The position numbers and the translations under genes are program-made. A DNA stretch of 64,000 nucleotides from the NCBI RefSeq assembly GCF_049800915.1, contig NZ_JBNAFY010000004.1:248001-312000 (forward strand). Direction: 5' to 3'. Positions 26,638-35,873 of this stretch are shown here, piece by piece. Source of the stretch: Amaricoccus macauensis_A (GTDB lineage Bacteria > Pseudomonadota > Alphaproteobacteria > Rhodobacterales > Rhodobacteraceae). Positions within the stretch are counted from its first letter, which is position 1. Every line of letters starts with the position of its first letter. The notes beneath the pieces are model-generated. The model was not told the origin of the DNA, searched no databases, and saw only the letters and a program-made list of their open reading frames with translations.

Positions 26638-27543
26638 TCAGGGAGCCGGGCCAGAATCGCCTGTCGCGCGAGCGGTGTCGAGATGCTTTTGTCGCAATTC
26701 CTGTCTGAGCGCATGATTGCCTGCCGAAAACCTAGCGTCGATGGCATCCGCCAGTTCCGGCGAAAGGGTCAGACGACTACGCTGCCCGCTTTTGAGCTTC
26801 CAGACGTTTTCTCCCCGGGCGGATACATTGCGCCGGTCATGCCGGTATTGCCGCCCCAGGCTGCGAAATCGCTCCCCCAGCACTTCGCCCCCGATGAACC
26901 GCCCGATCTGTTCGAGAATCCAGCCCGGCTTGGCCTCCAGCCGCTCGAGAAAATAGACATGAATGTTGTCCCGCCCGAAATGACGGGCAAAGCGTGCATG
27001 GACATGGCTGAAATCCAACCAGGACAGCGCGTCACCCAGTTGGGGACGAGAAAGAATTTCCCGCACGCGGAGATCGAAATCGGCCTGGCAGAAATCCGGA
27101 CAATCCTTGCCCGATTCGGCATAGCGCGACGCCAGCCATTGCCCTTGGTCGCGAAATCCCAGAATGATCCGGAACGGCCCAAGCCCGGCGTTTTCTTCAT
27201 GCCACAGTTCTGCCAAACGTCGGGCAACTTGTTCCGGCGCAGGGTCGCGCCCCTGCCAGAACAGCACCGAATGCACCGATATGTTTTCAGCACTGACCAC
27301 GAGCACCCGCCCGGTCGCGCGCGCCTCGTGGGCATAGGAAACTAGCGCGGCACGAAGTTTGCGCCGCAGCCAGATCGCGGTGAGCGGATCGGTCCGGACA
27401 TACCGGCGAACTCCCATGCAGAAGGCTTCTGCCCGCGCGTTCTGAGAGCGGTGGACGAAAAGCACCTCGGGCGCCTTGGAGAGAATATTCTTCTGAAGGA
27501 AGGTCGTGCCCGTCTTGGGCAGGCCGATATGAAAGATGACCAT
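26638..27543 (-). CDS. Sulfotransferase-like protein (paralog 2)
   Basis: Starting at the ATG at 27543 the protein is 301 residues, as long as its neighbour 20 nt downstream. It has HIGLPKTGTTFLQ (5-17), then IILGFRDQGQWLASRYAESGK in the same position as the 3'-phosphate-binding region of paralog 1. The open frame continues 54 codons upstream into ileS, but that part lacks coding features. Shared segments such as CMGVRRYV/CAALRKYV, and a conserved C-terminal ADAIDARF, mark the duplication. Confidence 0.82.
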   Translation of the reverse strand: MVIFHIGLPKTGTTFLQKNILSKAPEVLFVHRSQNARAEAFCMGVRRYVRTDPLTAIWLRRKLRAALVSYAHEARATGRVLVVSAENISVHSVLFWQGRDPAPEQVARRLAELWHEENAGLGPFRIILGFRDQGQWLASRYAESGKDCPDFCQADFDLRVREILSRPQLGDALSWLDFSHVHARFARHFGRDNIHVYFLERLEAKPGWILEQIGRFIGGEVLGERFRSLGRQYRHDRRNVSARGENVWKLKSGQRSRLTLSPELADAIDARFSAGNHALRQELRQKHLDTARATGDSGPAP

Positions 27544-27571
27544 CCGCCTGCCCCGGTTGCTCCCCGCGTCG

Positions 27572-30481
27572 TCAGTCCAGCGCCTCGTCGCAGCGCGCGC
27601 AGGTCTGTGGATGCGAATGCGTGCCGACATCCGGAAGGATTTTCCAGCAACGCGCGCATTTTTCGCCTTCCGCGAGCGCAGGAACAACCGCAATGCCCGG
27701 CACATCTTCGAGAGTGAAGGCGCTATCGGGCGCAGGCGCGTCCGTGAGCGTAACAGCAGAGGTGATGCAGAGATCCTCGAACGGCGTGCTCTTTAGGAGT
27801 TCGAGCGCGGCTGGATCCGCGACATGCACGACTGGCGCGGCCTCAAGGCTTGCCCCGATCCGTTTTTCGCGCCGTTCCACCTCCAGCGCACCGGTGACCA
27901 CGCGCCGTGCGGCACGGAACGTATCCCACCGCGCGGCGTTGTCCGTGTCGAGCCACGCGGATGGCGTGTCAGGAAAATCGGTCAGATGGACCGAGCTTTC
28001 TTCGCCGGGGAACCGCTGAAGCCAGACATCCTCCATGGTGAAACAGAGGATCGGCGCAAACCATGCCGTCAGGCGATAGAACAGAAGATCGAGCACGGTC
28101 CGCGCAGCGCGGCGTCGCAGACTGTCTGCGGCATCGCAATAGAGGGCATCCTTGCGGATATCGAAATAGACCGAGGAAAGCTCGACGGTGCAAAACTGGA
28201 ACAGCTGCTGGAACACCCGCTGGAAGTCGTATTTGCCGTATCCCTCCCGGACAATCACGTCGAGTTCGGCCAACCGATGCAGCACGAAGCGCTCCAAATC
28301 AGGCATATCGGCAGGTTCCACGCGCTCAGCGTCGGTGAACCCATCGAGCGCGCCAAGCATGAAGCGCATCGTGTTGCGCAGGCGGCGATAGCTATCCGCC
28401 GTGCCCTTCAGGATCTCCGGGCCGATGCGCAGGTCGGCGGTATAGTCGGACTGTGCGACCCAGAGCCGCAGGATATCCGCGCCGTACTGCTTGATGACAT
28501 CCTCGGGCGCCACCGTATTGCCGAGCGATTTGGACATTTTCATGCCCTTTTCGTCCAGCGTGAAGCCGTGGGTCAGAACTCCCTTGTAGGGTGCGCGCCC
28601 CATGGTGCCGCAGGCCTGCAGAAGCGAGGAATGGAACCAACCGCGATGCTGATCCGTGCCTTCGAGATAGAGGTCGGCCGGGCGGACGCCATCTTCGCGG
28701 TCGCGCAGCACGAAGGCATGGGTGGAGCCGGAATCAAACCAGACGTCGAGGATGTCGGTGACCTTCTCCCACTCGTCGTGATCGTAATCGTTGCCGAGGA
28801 ACCGGGCCTTCGCATCCTCCTCGAACCAGGCATCCGCCCCTTCCGCCTCGAAAGCCTCCTTGATCCGGGCGTTGACGGCCGGATCGCGCAGGATCTCGAC
28901 CTTGCCCGCACCCAGAGGCTTCACGAAGCAGGTGAGCGGCACGCCCCAGGCGCGCTGACGTGACAGAACCCAGTCGGGCCGCGCCTCGATCATCGAGTGT
29001 AGGCGATTGCGCCCGGTCTGCGGCGTCCAAGTCACCAGTTGGTCGATCGACGCCAGTGCCCGTTCCCGGATCGTTTGGCCGAACTCGTCCATGCCATCGT
29101 CCAGCGTGCGGTCGATGGCGGCAAACCATTGCGGCGTGTTGCGGTAGATCACCGGTGCTTTCGAGCGCCAGGAATGCGGATAGGAGTGCTTGAGACGCCC
29201 CCGCGCGATCAGCGCCCCGACTTCCACGAGCTTTTCGATCACTCGCTTGTTGGCATCCTTCTCCTTGCCCTTGTGGTCGAACACACGCGCTCCACCGAAC
29301 AGGGGCAGATCGGGCCGGAAGGAGCTGTCTTCGAGCACGTTGTGGGTCATCGGAAGCCCATGCTTCACGCCGAGGATGTAATCGTCCGCCCCGTGCGAGG
29401 GGGCGGTATGGACGAACCCGGTGCCGGCGTCATCCGTCACGTGATCGCCCGGCAACATTGGAACGTCGTAATCCCATTCACCTTCGGCCCCTTCCGCCCC
29501 ACGGAAAGGGTGCGCGCAGACGAGCAGATCGAGCTGGCTTCCTTTCACATCGCGCAGGCGGTTGTACATACCCGGTTCGAGGCGCGCCTGTTTGAAGACG
29601 CTCTCGGCCAGCGCATCGGCCAGTAGGTAGCGCTCACCCACCTTCGCCCAGCATTCCTCCGGTGTGTCCATGACCTCGTAGAGGCCGTAGGAGATGTCGG
29701 GATTGAAGGCCACCGCCCGGTTCGAAGGGATCGTCCAGGGAGTGGTTGTCCAGATCACGACGTTGACGCCCAAAAGCTCGGAACGCGAACCGGTCGGTTC
29801 AACGGCGCGGATCACGGGAAACTTCACCCAGATGGTATGGCTCTGGTGATCCTTGTATTCGACCTCTGCCTCGGCAAGTGCGGTTTTCTCGACCGGGCTC
29901 CACATCACCGGCTTCGAGCCGAGATAGAGCGCGCCGTTCATGACGAATTTCATGAACTCGTCCGCGATCACCGCCTCGGCGTGGTAATCCATCGTGAGAT
30001 AGGGATCATCCCACTTGCCGGTGACACCCAAGCGCTTGAACTCTTCGCGCTGGATGTCGATCCAGCCCTCGGCGAACTTGCGGCACTCGGCGCGCAGCTC
30101 GTTCACCGGCACCTCGTCCTTGTTCTTGCCTTTCGCGCGATACTGCTCCTCGATCTTCCATTCGATCGGCAGGCCGTGGCAATCCCAGCCCGGCACGTAG
30201 CGGCTGTCCTTGCCCATCATCTGCTGCGAGCGGACGATGAAATCCTTCAGCACCTTGTTGAGCGCATGCCCGATGTGAAGGTTGCCATTGGCATAGGGCG
30301 GGCCATCGTGAAGCACGAAGGGCTCACGTCCGTTGGCACTCGCGCGCAAACGGTCGTAGACACCGAGCTTCTCCCAGCGGGCGAGCCACTCGGGCTCGCG
30401 CTTGGGCAGGCCCGCGCGCATCGGGAAATCGGTCTTCGGCAGAAACAGGGTATCTTTATAGTCGGGGGTGTCGGCAGACAT
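27572..30481 (-). CDS. ileS: Isoleucyl-tRNA synthetase
   Basis: IleS charges tRNA-Ile and edits valine. The start at 30481 gives 969 residues. The class I signature NGNLHIGHALNK (HIGH at 69-72) and KMSKSLGN are both present, with the CP1 editing domain between them. The C-terminus keeps a zinc-binding Cys set (KCARCWK ... CARC). The frame is open 15 codons upstream but lacks conservation there. It sits between the sulfotransferase pair and P450 on the same strand, without obvious coupling. Confidence 0.97.
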   Translation of the reverse strand: MSADTPDYKDTLFLPKTDFPMRAGLPKREPEWLARWEKLGVYDRLRASANGREPFVLHDGPPYANGNLHIGHALNKVLKDFIVRSQQMMGKDSRYVPGWDCHGLPIEWKIEEQYRAKGKNKDEVPVNELRAECRKFAEGWIDIQREEFKRLGVTGKWDDPYLTMDYHAEAVIADEFMKFVMNGALYLGSKPVMWSPVEKTALAEAEVEYKDHQSHTIWVKFPVIRAVEPTGSRSELLGVNVVIWTTTPWTIPSNRAVAFNPDISYGLYEVMDTPEECWAKVGERYLLADALAESVFKQARLEPGMYNRLRDVKGSQLDLLVCAHPFRGAEGAEGEWDYDVPMLPGDHVTDDAGTGFVHTAPSHGADDYILGVKHGLPMTHNVLEDSSFRPDLPLFGGARVFDHKGKEKDANKRVIEKLVEVGALIARGRLKHSYPHSWRSKAPVIYRNTPQWFAAIDRTLDDGMDEFGQTIRERALASIDQLVTWTPQTGRNRLHSMIEARPDWVLSRQRAWGVPLTCFVKPLGAGKVEILRDPAVNARIKEAFEAEGADAWFEEDAKARFLGNDYDHDEWEKVTDILDVWFDSGSTHAFVLRDREDGVRPADLYLEGTDQHRGWFHSSLLQACGTMGRAPYKGVLTHGFTLDEKGMKMSKSLGNTVAPEDVIKQYGADILRLWVAQSDYTADLRIGPEILKGTADSYRRLRNTMRFMLGALDGFTDAERVEPADMPDLERFVLHRLAELDVIVREGYGKYDFQRVFQQLFQFCTVELSSVYFDIRKDALYCDAADSLRRRAARTVLDLLFYRLTAWFAPILCFTMEDVWLQRFPGEESSVHLTDFPDTPSAWLDTDNAARWDTFRAARRVVTGALEVERREKRIGASLEAAPVVHVADPAALELLKSTPFEDLCITSAVTLTDAPAPDSAFTLEDVPGIAVVPALAEGEKCARCWKILPDVGTHSHPQTCARCDEALD

Positions 30482-30646
30482 GGGAACTTTCCCTGGCGGT
30501 AAACTGGAGAGAAGGGGCGCTCGCACGCAAAGACCCGGCCGCCCTGAACCTTCAGAGCGCCGGGACCGTAATTCGTATGCCGAGACCGCGGACCGTGAAC
30601 ATGGAGCGCGGTATAGCGCCCGGCCGCGCGGCGTTCAATCCGCGAT

Positions 30647-31999
30647 TCACACGGGCTCGACCCGCAGATCGACACCGGGTTCGGGCCGCACTGTCATGTG
30701 CATGATCGGCTCAGGCAACGGTCCGCCGGGCAGAAAGCGGAAGCGCGCGAGCAGCGTAGAAAGAATGATCATGGCCTGCATCACCGCGAAGTTGCCGCCC
30801 ACGCAGACACGGGGGCCTGCCCCGAACGGAATATAGGTGTATCGGTCCCGGCGGGCCTTCGCATCCGGCAGGAACCGGGAGGGATCGAAACACTCGGGTC
30901 GTTCCCAGTAAAGGCTGTGCCTGTGAAGCGCGTAAATATTGAGGAAGACCGTCTCACCTGGTAGAATTTCCCGATCATACATCTCGTCGTGATCGAGGAC
31001 GTTCCGCGCAAGCAGCCCCACGGGCGGATAAAGCCGCATCGCTTCATCGAGGACGGCCTCAACCCGCGGCATACGCCCAACATCTTCCGCACCCGCGGGC
31101 CGCCCTCCTATAACGCCGCGTGCCTCCTCCCGCGCCGCATCCTGCACCGACTGGTCATGCGCGAGCAGCATCAGGGCCCAGGAAATCGCCAGCGCGGTCG
31201 TCTCGTGCCCGGCAACAATGAAGAACTGCATGTTGTGCAGAAGATCCTGTTCCGACATCGTCTTGCCCGTCTCGGGATCTTCGGCTGCCAGCATGTAATC
31301 GAGCAGATCCTCCCCCTGTAAGCCCTCGGCCCTTCGACGCACTTCTATTGCGCGCGCCACCATGCGGTGCATCGTCTTCACCGAACGCCTTCCCAGTACC
31401 TCGCTCGGGCGCGGGATCCAGGGCGGAAGCTCGAGGAAATCCAGAAGCGAGACCCGGCCGATGGTCTCGAAATAGCGGGTGATCGCCGCACCGTAGACCT
31501 CCGCATTGAACTGATCGCGCCCCGAGAGCGCGACCTCGCAAATCACGTCGAAGGTTGCTGAGAGCATCTCGCGCACCATTTCCGCGCGCCCCGGCGCTTC
31601 TCCCAAACGTGCCGAAGCCCGCTCCGCCGTCTGCGTCATGAGAGGAGCCAGGCCCGCCACATTTCGCGCGGAAAAGACCGGAGCAATCGCACGCCGCTGC
31701 CACCGCCAGGAAGCCCCTTCAGATGTGAAGAGACTGTCGCCCACAGCCGGGCGCAGCATGCGGATCATGACTTCGGATTTCGGGTAATTGCCGACATTGT
31801 CGAGAAAGATCCGCTTCATGCCCTCCGGTCCCTGCACCATGTGCCAGCGCGCGGGACCGGTGTTTCCGGTCACGATAGGTTGGGTGTAGGAAATTGCGGG
31901 CAGGATGTTGAGAACGTTGCGCCTCGTTTCCCGCGCACTCGCAAAGAACCCCAGCGGCTTCGTGGGGGGGTTGACCGTTGGCGGCACGAACTCGTTCAT
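30647..31999 (-). CDS. Cytochrome P450
   Basis: This is a soluble haem-thiolate monooxygenase of 450 residues from the ATG at 31999 (GGAG 6 nt upstream); the frame stays open to 32308 without coding character. It has the oxygen-binding I-helix motif AGHETT (263-268), the K-helix ExxR (Glu319-Arg322), a PERF-like segment and the haem loop FGAGPRVCVGG with Cys399. Sequence style is closest to bacterial P450s of the fatty-acid/CYP102-like group. No ferredoxin or reductase gene is adjacent, so the electron partner and substrate are unknown. Divergent from the cytochrome c gene. Confidence 0.93.
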   Translation of the reverse strand: MNEFVPPTVNPPTKPLGFFASARETRRNVLNILPAISYTQPIVTGNTGPARWHMVQGPEGMKRIFLDNVGNYPKSEVMIRMLRPAVGDSLFTSEGASWRWQRRAIAPVFSARNVAGLAPLMTQTAERASARLGEAPGRAEMVREMLSATFDVICEVALSGRDQFNAEVYGAAITRYFETIGRVSLLDFLELPPWIPRPSEVLGRRSVKTMHRMVARAIEVRRRAEGLQGEDLLDYMLAAEDPETGKTMSEQDLLHNMQFFIVAGHETTALAISWALMLLAHDQSVQDAAREEARGVIGGRPAGAEDVGRMPRVEAVLDEAMRLYPPVGLLARNVLDHDEMYDREILPGETVFLNIYALHRHSLYWERPECFDPSRFLPDAKARRDRYTYIPFGAGPRVCVGGNFAVMQAMIILSTLLARFRFLPGGPLPEPIMHMTVRPEPGVDLRVEPV

Positions 32000-32225
32000 T
32001 TCCTGCTCCGGGCAATTCATTCCTCCGACTACAAGATGCAGCATGCGACCGCCAATTCCAGCGCCGAGACCGCCTCTCAGCCTCCGGTTTCGCTCGACGT
32101 GTCGATTCCCACGATGCTCGGAATTCAACGAGAGTTCGTCTTGCACGGTGAACCGAATTGCGGATAGAAGTGGCAATAATATCCGGGCATCGGGCCGGGA
32201 GCAGTAGCAGAGGTGTTTTTTACCC

Positions 32226-32720
32226 ATGGACACGATGGAAATCACCAAGTTCGTCGGAGGTTTTTGCGGGGCTCTGCTGATCTTCCTCCTGCTCAACTTC
32301 TTTTCCAACGCGATCTACGACACGCATAGCGAGATGACCGCCTACACGATCGAGGTCGCGGACGATGGGGCCGAAGACGCGGCGCCGGCAGAAGAAGTCG
32401 ATGTCGAGGCGCTCGTCGCTTCGGCCGACCCGGCGGATGGTGAGGGTGTCTTCCGCAAATGCGCGGCCTGCCACAAGCTCGACGGCACTGATGGCGTCGG
32501 CCCGCACCTCAATGGCATTGTTGGTCGCGAAGCCGGTGCCGTGGATGGTTTCGCCTATTCGGATGGCATGGCAGCACATGGCCCCTGGACACCCGAAGCT
32601 CTTTTTGCCTTCCTGGAGGATCCCAAGGGTGTGATCCCGGGAACGAAAATGTCCTTTGCGGGCCTCAAGAAAGAGCAGGATCGCGCCGATATCATCGCCT
32701 ACCTTCAGGCGACCGAGTAA
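32226..32720 (+). CDS. Membrane-anchored c-type cytochrome (cytochrome c552/cy type)
   Basis: The 164-residue protein has an N-terminal membrane anchor (residues 8-30), an acidic Ala/Glu-rich linker (about 45-70) and a class I cytochrome c domain with CAACH (79-83) and likely axial Met142 in GTKMSF. This resembles the anchored cytochromes cy/c552 of Rhodobacteraceae that carry electrons from the bc1 complex to terminal oxidases. The anchor sits in the inner membrane with the haem in the periplasm. Confidence 0.9.
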   Translation: MDTMEITKFVGGFCGALLIFLLLNFFSNAIYDTHSEMTAYTIEVADDGAEDAAPAEEVDVEALVASADPADGEGVFRKCAACHKLDGTDGVGPHLNGIVGREAGAVDGFAYSDGMAAHGPWTPEALFAFLEDPKGVIPGTKMSFAGLKKEQDRADIIAYLQATE

Positions 32721-32733
32721 TCGGCATGCTCAT

Positions 32734-32753
32734 GGGCGGCTGATTGGCCGCCC
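32734..32753 (+). terminator. Hairpin downstream of cytochrome c gene
   Basis: GGGCGGC (32734-32740) and GCCGCCC (32747-32753) form a perfect 7-bp GC stem with a 6-nt loop, 14 nt after the stop codon. Only one T follows, so it is a candidate terminator without a clear T-tract. Confidence 0.5.
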
Positions 32754-32867
32754 TCAAAGCACCCAATCACACGGAAAGTTTTTCCCGTTCTGCGTGAAGT
32801 GGCGCTTTACGCCACCGCGTAGACGTCTAAAGTCGGCCACGTCTCCCGTGATCGACCCGAAGGCACC

Positions 32868-34772
32868 ATGGCACCACAAACCCTTTCCCGCCCGCACAGA
32901 AGTTACCATTGGAGCGGTTTGAAAGGGTTCGGCACGACAGCCAAAGCAACTTCCCTCGCTATTGCTCTCACTTTCCCCGGCATGGCGTTCGCGGAAGTTC
33001 TTGTCAGTCATGGGGTCTCCACGTTCGGAGAACTCAAATATCCCCCCGACTTCCGGCATTTCGACTACGTGAACCCGGATGCCCCGCGCGGCGGAACGAT
33101 GAGCTTTCGCGGCACTGGTGCCAGCCAGACCTTCGACAGCCTTAACCCGTTCATCCTAAAGGGCGAACCGGCTCAGGGCCTCACGCTGCTGTACGACAGC
33201 CTGCTCTCCGGTTCGGCTGACGAACCTGACAGTGCCTACGGACTGCTGGCAGAAACAATCGAATATCCGGCTGACCGCTCTTGGGTGATCTTCAACATGC
33301 GCTCCGACGCCACCTTCTCGGATGGCGAACCGGTAACGGCGGATGATGTCGTCTTCACCTACGAGGTCCTGCTGGAAAAAGGCGCGCCCTCCTACAAGAT
33401 CATCCTGCGCGACATCGAGAGCGTCGAGGCTCTCGGAGAGCATCGCGTCCGCTTCACCTTCCGCGAAGAGGCACCCAAGAAGGATCTTCCGGCACTGGCG
33501 GGCGGCCTTTCGATCCTGCCCGAACACTACTACGAGAGTTTTCCCTTCGAGGAGTCGACACTCGAGCCACCCGTCGGCTCCGGACCCTATGTCGTGGACC
33601 GGGTCGATCCCGGCAAGTCGATCCGCTATTGCCGCCGGCCGGACTACTGGGGTGACGACCTTCCGGTCAATGTCGGGGTGAACAACTTCGACTGCTACGT
33701 CTACGAGTATTTCGCCGACAACAATGCCTCTTTCGAGGCGCTCAAGGTCGGGCAATACCTGTTCCATCAGGAATTCTACTCCGCGCTCTGGGCCACGGCC
33801 TACAACTTTCCCGCCATCGACAACGGCTGGGTAGTGCGCGACGAGATCCCGGATGCCCGCCCCTCCGGCACCCAGGGGTTCTGGTTCAACCTTCGCCGGC
33901 AGAAATTTCAGGACCCCCGATTACGGGAAGCCATCGGCCTGATGTTCAACTTCGAATGGACCAACGAGACGCTGTTCTATGGTGCCTACGAGCGCACCGA
34001 CAGCTTCTGGGAGAACACTGCCGATCTACAAGCCGAAGGTGTTCCGGAAGGCGACGAACTTGCGATCCTCGAGGAGTTTCGCGACGAACTCCCACCAGAG
34101 ATATTTACCGAACCGGCATGGTCACCGCCGGTGATGACTTCGCGTCAACTCGATCGTGGTGCCCTGCGCCAGGCCACCGCCCTGCTGGACGAAGCAGGCT
34201 GGACGGTGGGTGAGAACGGGATGCGTCAGAATGCCGAAGGCGTCACGCTCAAGATCGATTTCGTTGACGACAACAGTTCCTTTGAGCGGGTCATGAACCC
34301 GTATGTGCAGAACCTGCGCAGGCTGGGTATCGACGCATCCTACCGGCAGATCGACCCTGCCCAGATGCAGCAACGGCTCGAGGATTTCGACTTCGACCTC
34401 GTGCCGGGCCGCTTTTCCATGTCGCTCTCGCCCTCGCTTGAACTGCGCCAGCTTTTCTCCAGCGAAGCAGCCGAAACGCCAGGCTCCGCAAACTATACCG
34501 GCCTCGCGGACCCGGTGGTCGATGCCCTGATCGAAGAGGTGATTTCCGCCGACAGCCGCGACGAGCTCGTCCCCCGCGTGCGTGCGCTCGACCGAGTGCT
34601 GCGGATCAAGCAGATCTGGGTTCCGAACTGGTATTCCGGGGTCTACCGGGTCGCATATTGGGATGTGTTCGGGCGCCCAGATGTCCAGCCGCCCTATGCC
34701 CGCGGCGATGCCTTCTGGTGGTTCGACCAGGAGAAATTCGACGCGCTGAAGGCCCAGGGCGCGCTCCGCTGA
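32868..34772 (+). CDS. yejA: Oligopeptide ABC transporter periplasmic binding protein, YejA type
   Basis: A family 5 extracellular binding protein of 634 residues with a signal peptide (AIALTFPGMAFA, cleaved near residue 42). The mature start HGVSTFGELKYPPDFRHFDYVNPDAPRGG is typical of YejA. It is the first gene of yejABEF, which in enterobacteria imports peptides including microcin C; the natural substrate here is not known. The next gene follows after 27 nt. Confidence 0.92.
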   Translation: MAPQTLSRPHRSYHWSGLKGFGTTAKATSLAIALTFPGMAFAEVLVSHGVSTFGELKYPPDFRHFDYVNPDAPRGGTMSFRGTGASQTFDSLNPFILKGEPAQGLTLLYDSLLSGSADEPDSAYGLLAETIEYPADRSWVIFNMRSDATFSDGEPVTADDVVFTYEVLLEKGAPSYKIILRDIESVEALGEHRVRFTFREEAPKKDLPALAGGLSILPEHYYESFPFEESTLEPPVGSGPYVVDRVDPGKSIRYCRRPDYWGDDLPVNVGVNNFDCYVYEYFADNNASFEALKVGQYLFHQEFYSALWATAYNFPAIDNGWVVRDEIPDARPSGTQGFWFNLRRQKFQDPRLREAIGLMFNFEWTNETLFYGAYERTDSFWENTADLQAEGVPEGDELAILEEFRDELPPEIFTEPAWSPPVMTSRQLDRGALRQATALLDEAGWTVGENGMRQNAEGVTLKIDFVDDNSSFERVMNPYVQNLRRLGIDASYRQIDPAQMQQRLEDFDFDLVPGRFSMSLSPSLELRQLFSSEAAETPGSANYTGLADPVVDALIEEVISADSRDELVPRVRALDRVLRIKQIWVPNWYSGVYRVAYWDVFGRPDVQPPYARGDAFWWFDQEKFDALKAQGALR

Positions 34773-34799
34773 GATGCCCGGCTGACATGGTGAACTGAC

Positions 34800-35873
34800 A
34801 TGGGCGCGTATATCCTCCGCAGGCTGATCCTGATCATTCCGACCCTGTTCGGGATTCTTCTGGTGAACTTCGTGCTTGTCCAGTTCATGCCAGGCGGGCC
34901 GATCGAACAGATCATCGCCCAGATCAACAGCGAGGACGCAGGCGCGCTCAGCCGCATTGGCGGGGGCGGCGCGGATGCCGGTGGTTCAAGTGACTATCGC
35001 GGCGCAGAGGGCCTCCCCCCCGAGTTCATCGAGGATCTCGAGCGTCAGTTCGGTTTCGACAAGCCGCCTGTCGAGCGCTTCTTCATAATGCTCGGCAACT
35101 ATCTGACCTTCGATTTTGGAGAGAGCTACTTCCGCTCGATCTCGGTGGTGGACCTCGTGCTTGAAAAGATGCCGGTCTCGATCTCGCTCGGCCTCTGGTC
35201 CACGGTGATCGCCTACCTGATCTCAATCCCGTTGGGCATCCGCAAGGCTATCAAGGACGGCTCATCCTTCGATACCTGGACCTCCGGGCTCATCATCGTG
35301 GCCTATGCGATTCCTAGTTTCCTCTTCGCGATCATGCTTCTAGTGCTCTTCGCCGGAGGCTCATATTTCCGGATCTTTCCGCTGCGCGGCCTCGTCTCGG
35401 AGAATTTTGCGGATCTCAGCCTTATGGGTCAGATCGCGGACTATTTCTGGCACATCACCCTGCCTGTTGCCGCCTCCACCATCGGCGCCTTTGCCACCCT
35501 GACGCTGCTGACGAAGAACTCCTTCCTCGACGAAATCCGCAAGCAATACGTGATCACCGCCCGCGCCAAGGGCCTGCGTGAAACCCGCGTGCTCTATGGC
35601 CATGTCTTCCGCAACGCGATGCTGATCGTGATCGCGGGATTCCCCGCTCTCTTCATCTCGGTGTTCTTCGGGGGCAGTCTGATCATCGAGACGATCTTCT
35701 CGCTCGACGGATTGGGACGGCTCGCCTACGAGGCCGCGATCCAGCGCGACTATCCGGTGGTCTTCGGCACGCTTTATGTCTTCGGACTCATGGGGCTCAT
35801 CGTCGGGCTTCTGTCCGATCTAACCTATGTCTGGGTCGACCCCCGCATCGATTTCGAGAGCCGCGAAACGTGA
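34800..35873 (+). CDS. yejB: Oligopeptide ABC transporter permease, YejB type
   Basis: A 357-residue permease with the N-terminal motif MGAYILRRLILIIPTLFGI, a periplasmic loop after the first helix and about six helices. The EAA-type coupling loop reads ITARAKGLRETRVLYGHVFRNA. The stop overlaps the yejE start codons. Confidence 0.94.
   Translation: MGAYILRRLILIIPTLFGILLVNFVLVQFMPGGPIEQIIAQINSEDAGALSRIGGGGADAGGSSDYRGAEGLPPEFIEDLERQFGFDKPPVERFFIMLGNYLTFDFGESYFRSISVVDLVLEKMPVSISLGLWSTVIAYLISIPLGIRKAIKDGSSFDTWTSGLIIVAYAIPSFLFAIMLLVLFAGGSYFRIFPLRGLVSENFADLSLMGQIADYFWHITLPVAASTIGAFATLTLLTKNSFLDEIRKQYVITARAKGLRETRVLYGHVFRNAMLIVIAGFPALFISVFFGGSLIIETIFSLDGLGRLAYEAAIQRDYPVVFGTLYVFGLMGLIVGLLSDLTYVWVDPRIDFESRET

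Noticed and set aside
32799..32815. GTGGCG-CTTTA-CGCCAC hairpin before yejA
   Set aside because: Short arms and no clear T-tract; it could be chance in GC-rich DNA, so it was not listed as a site.
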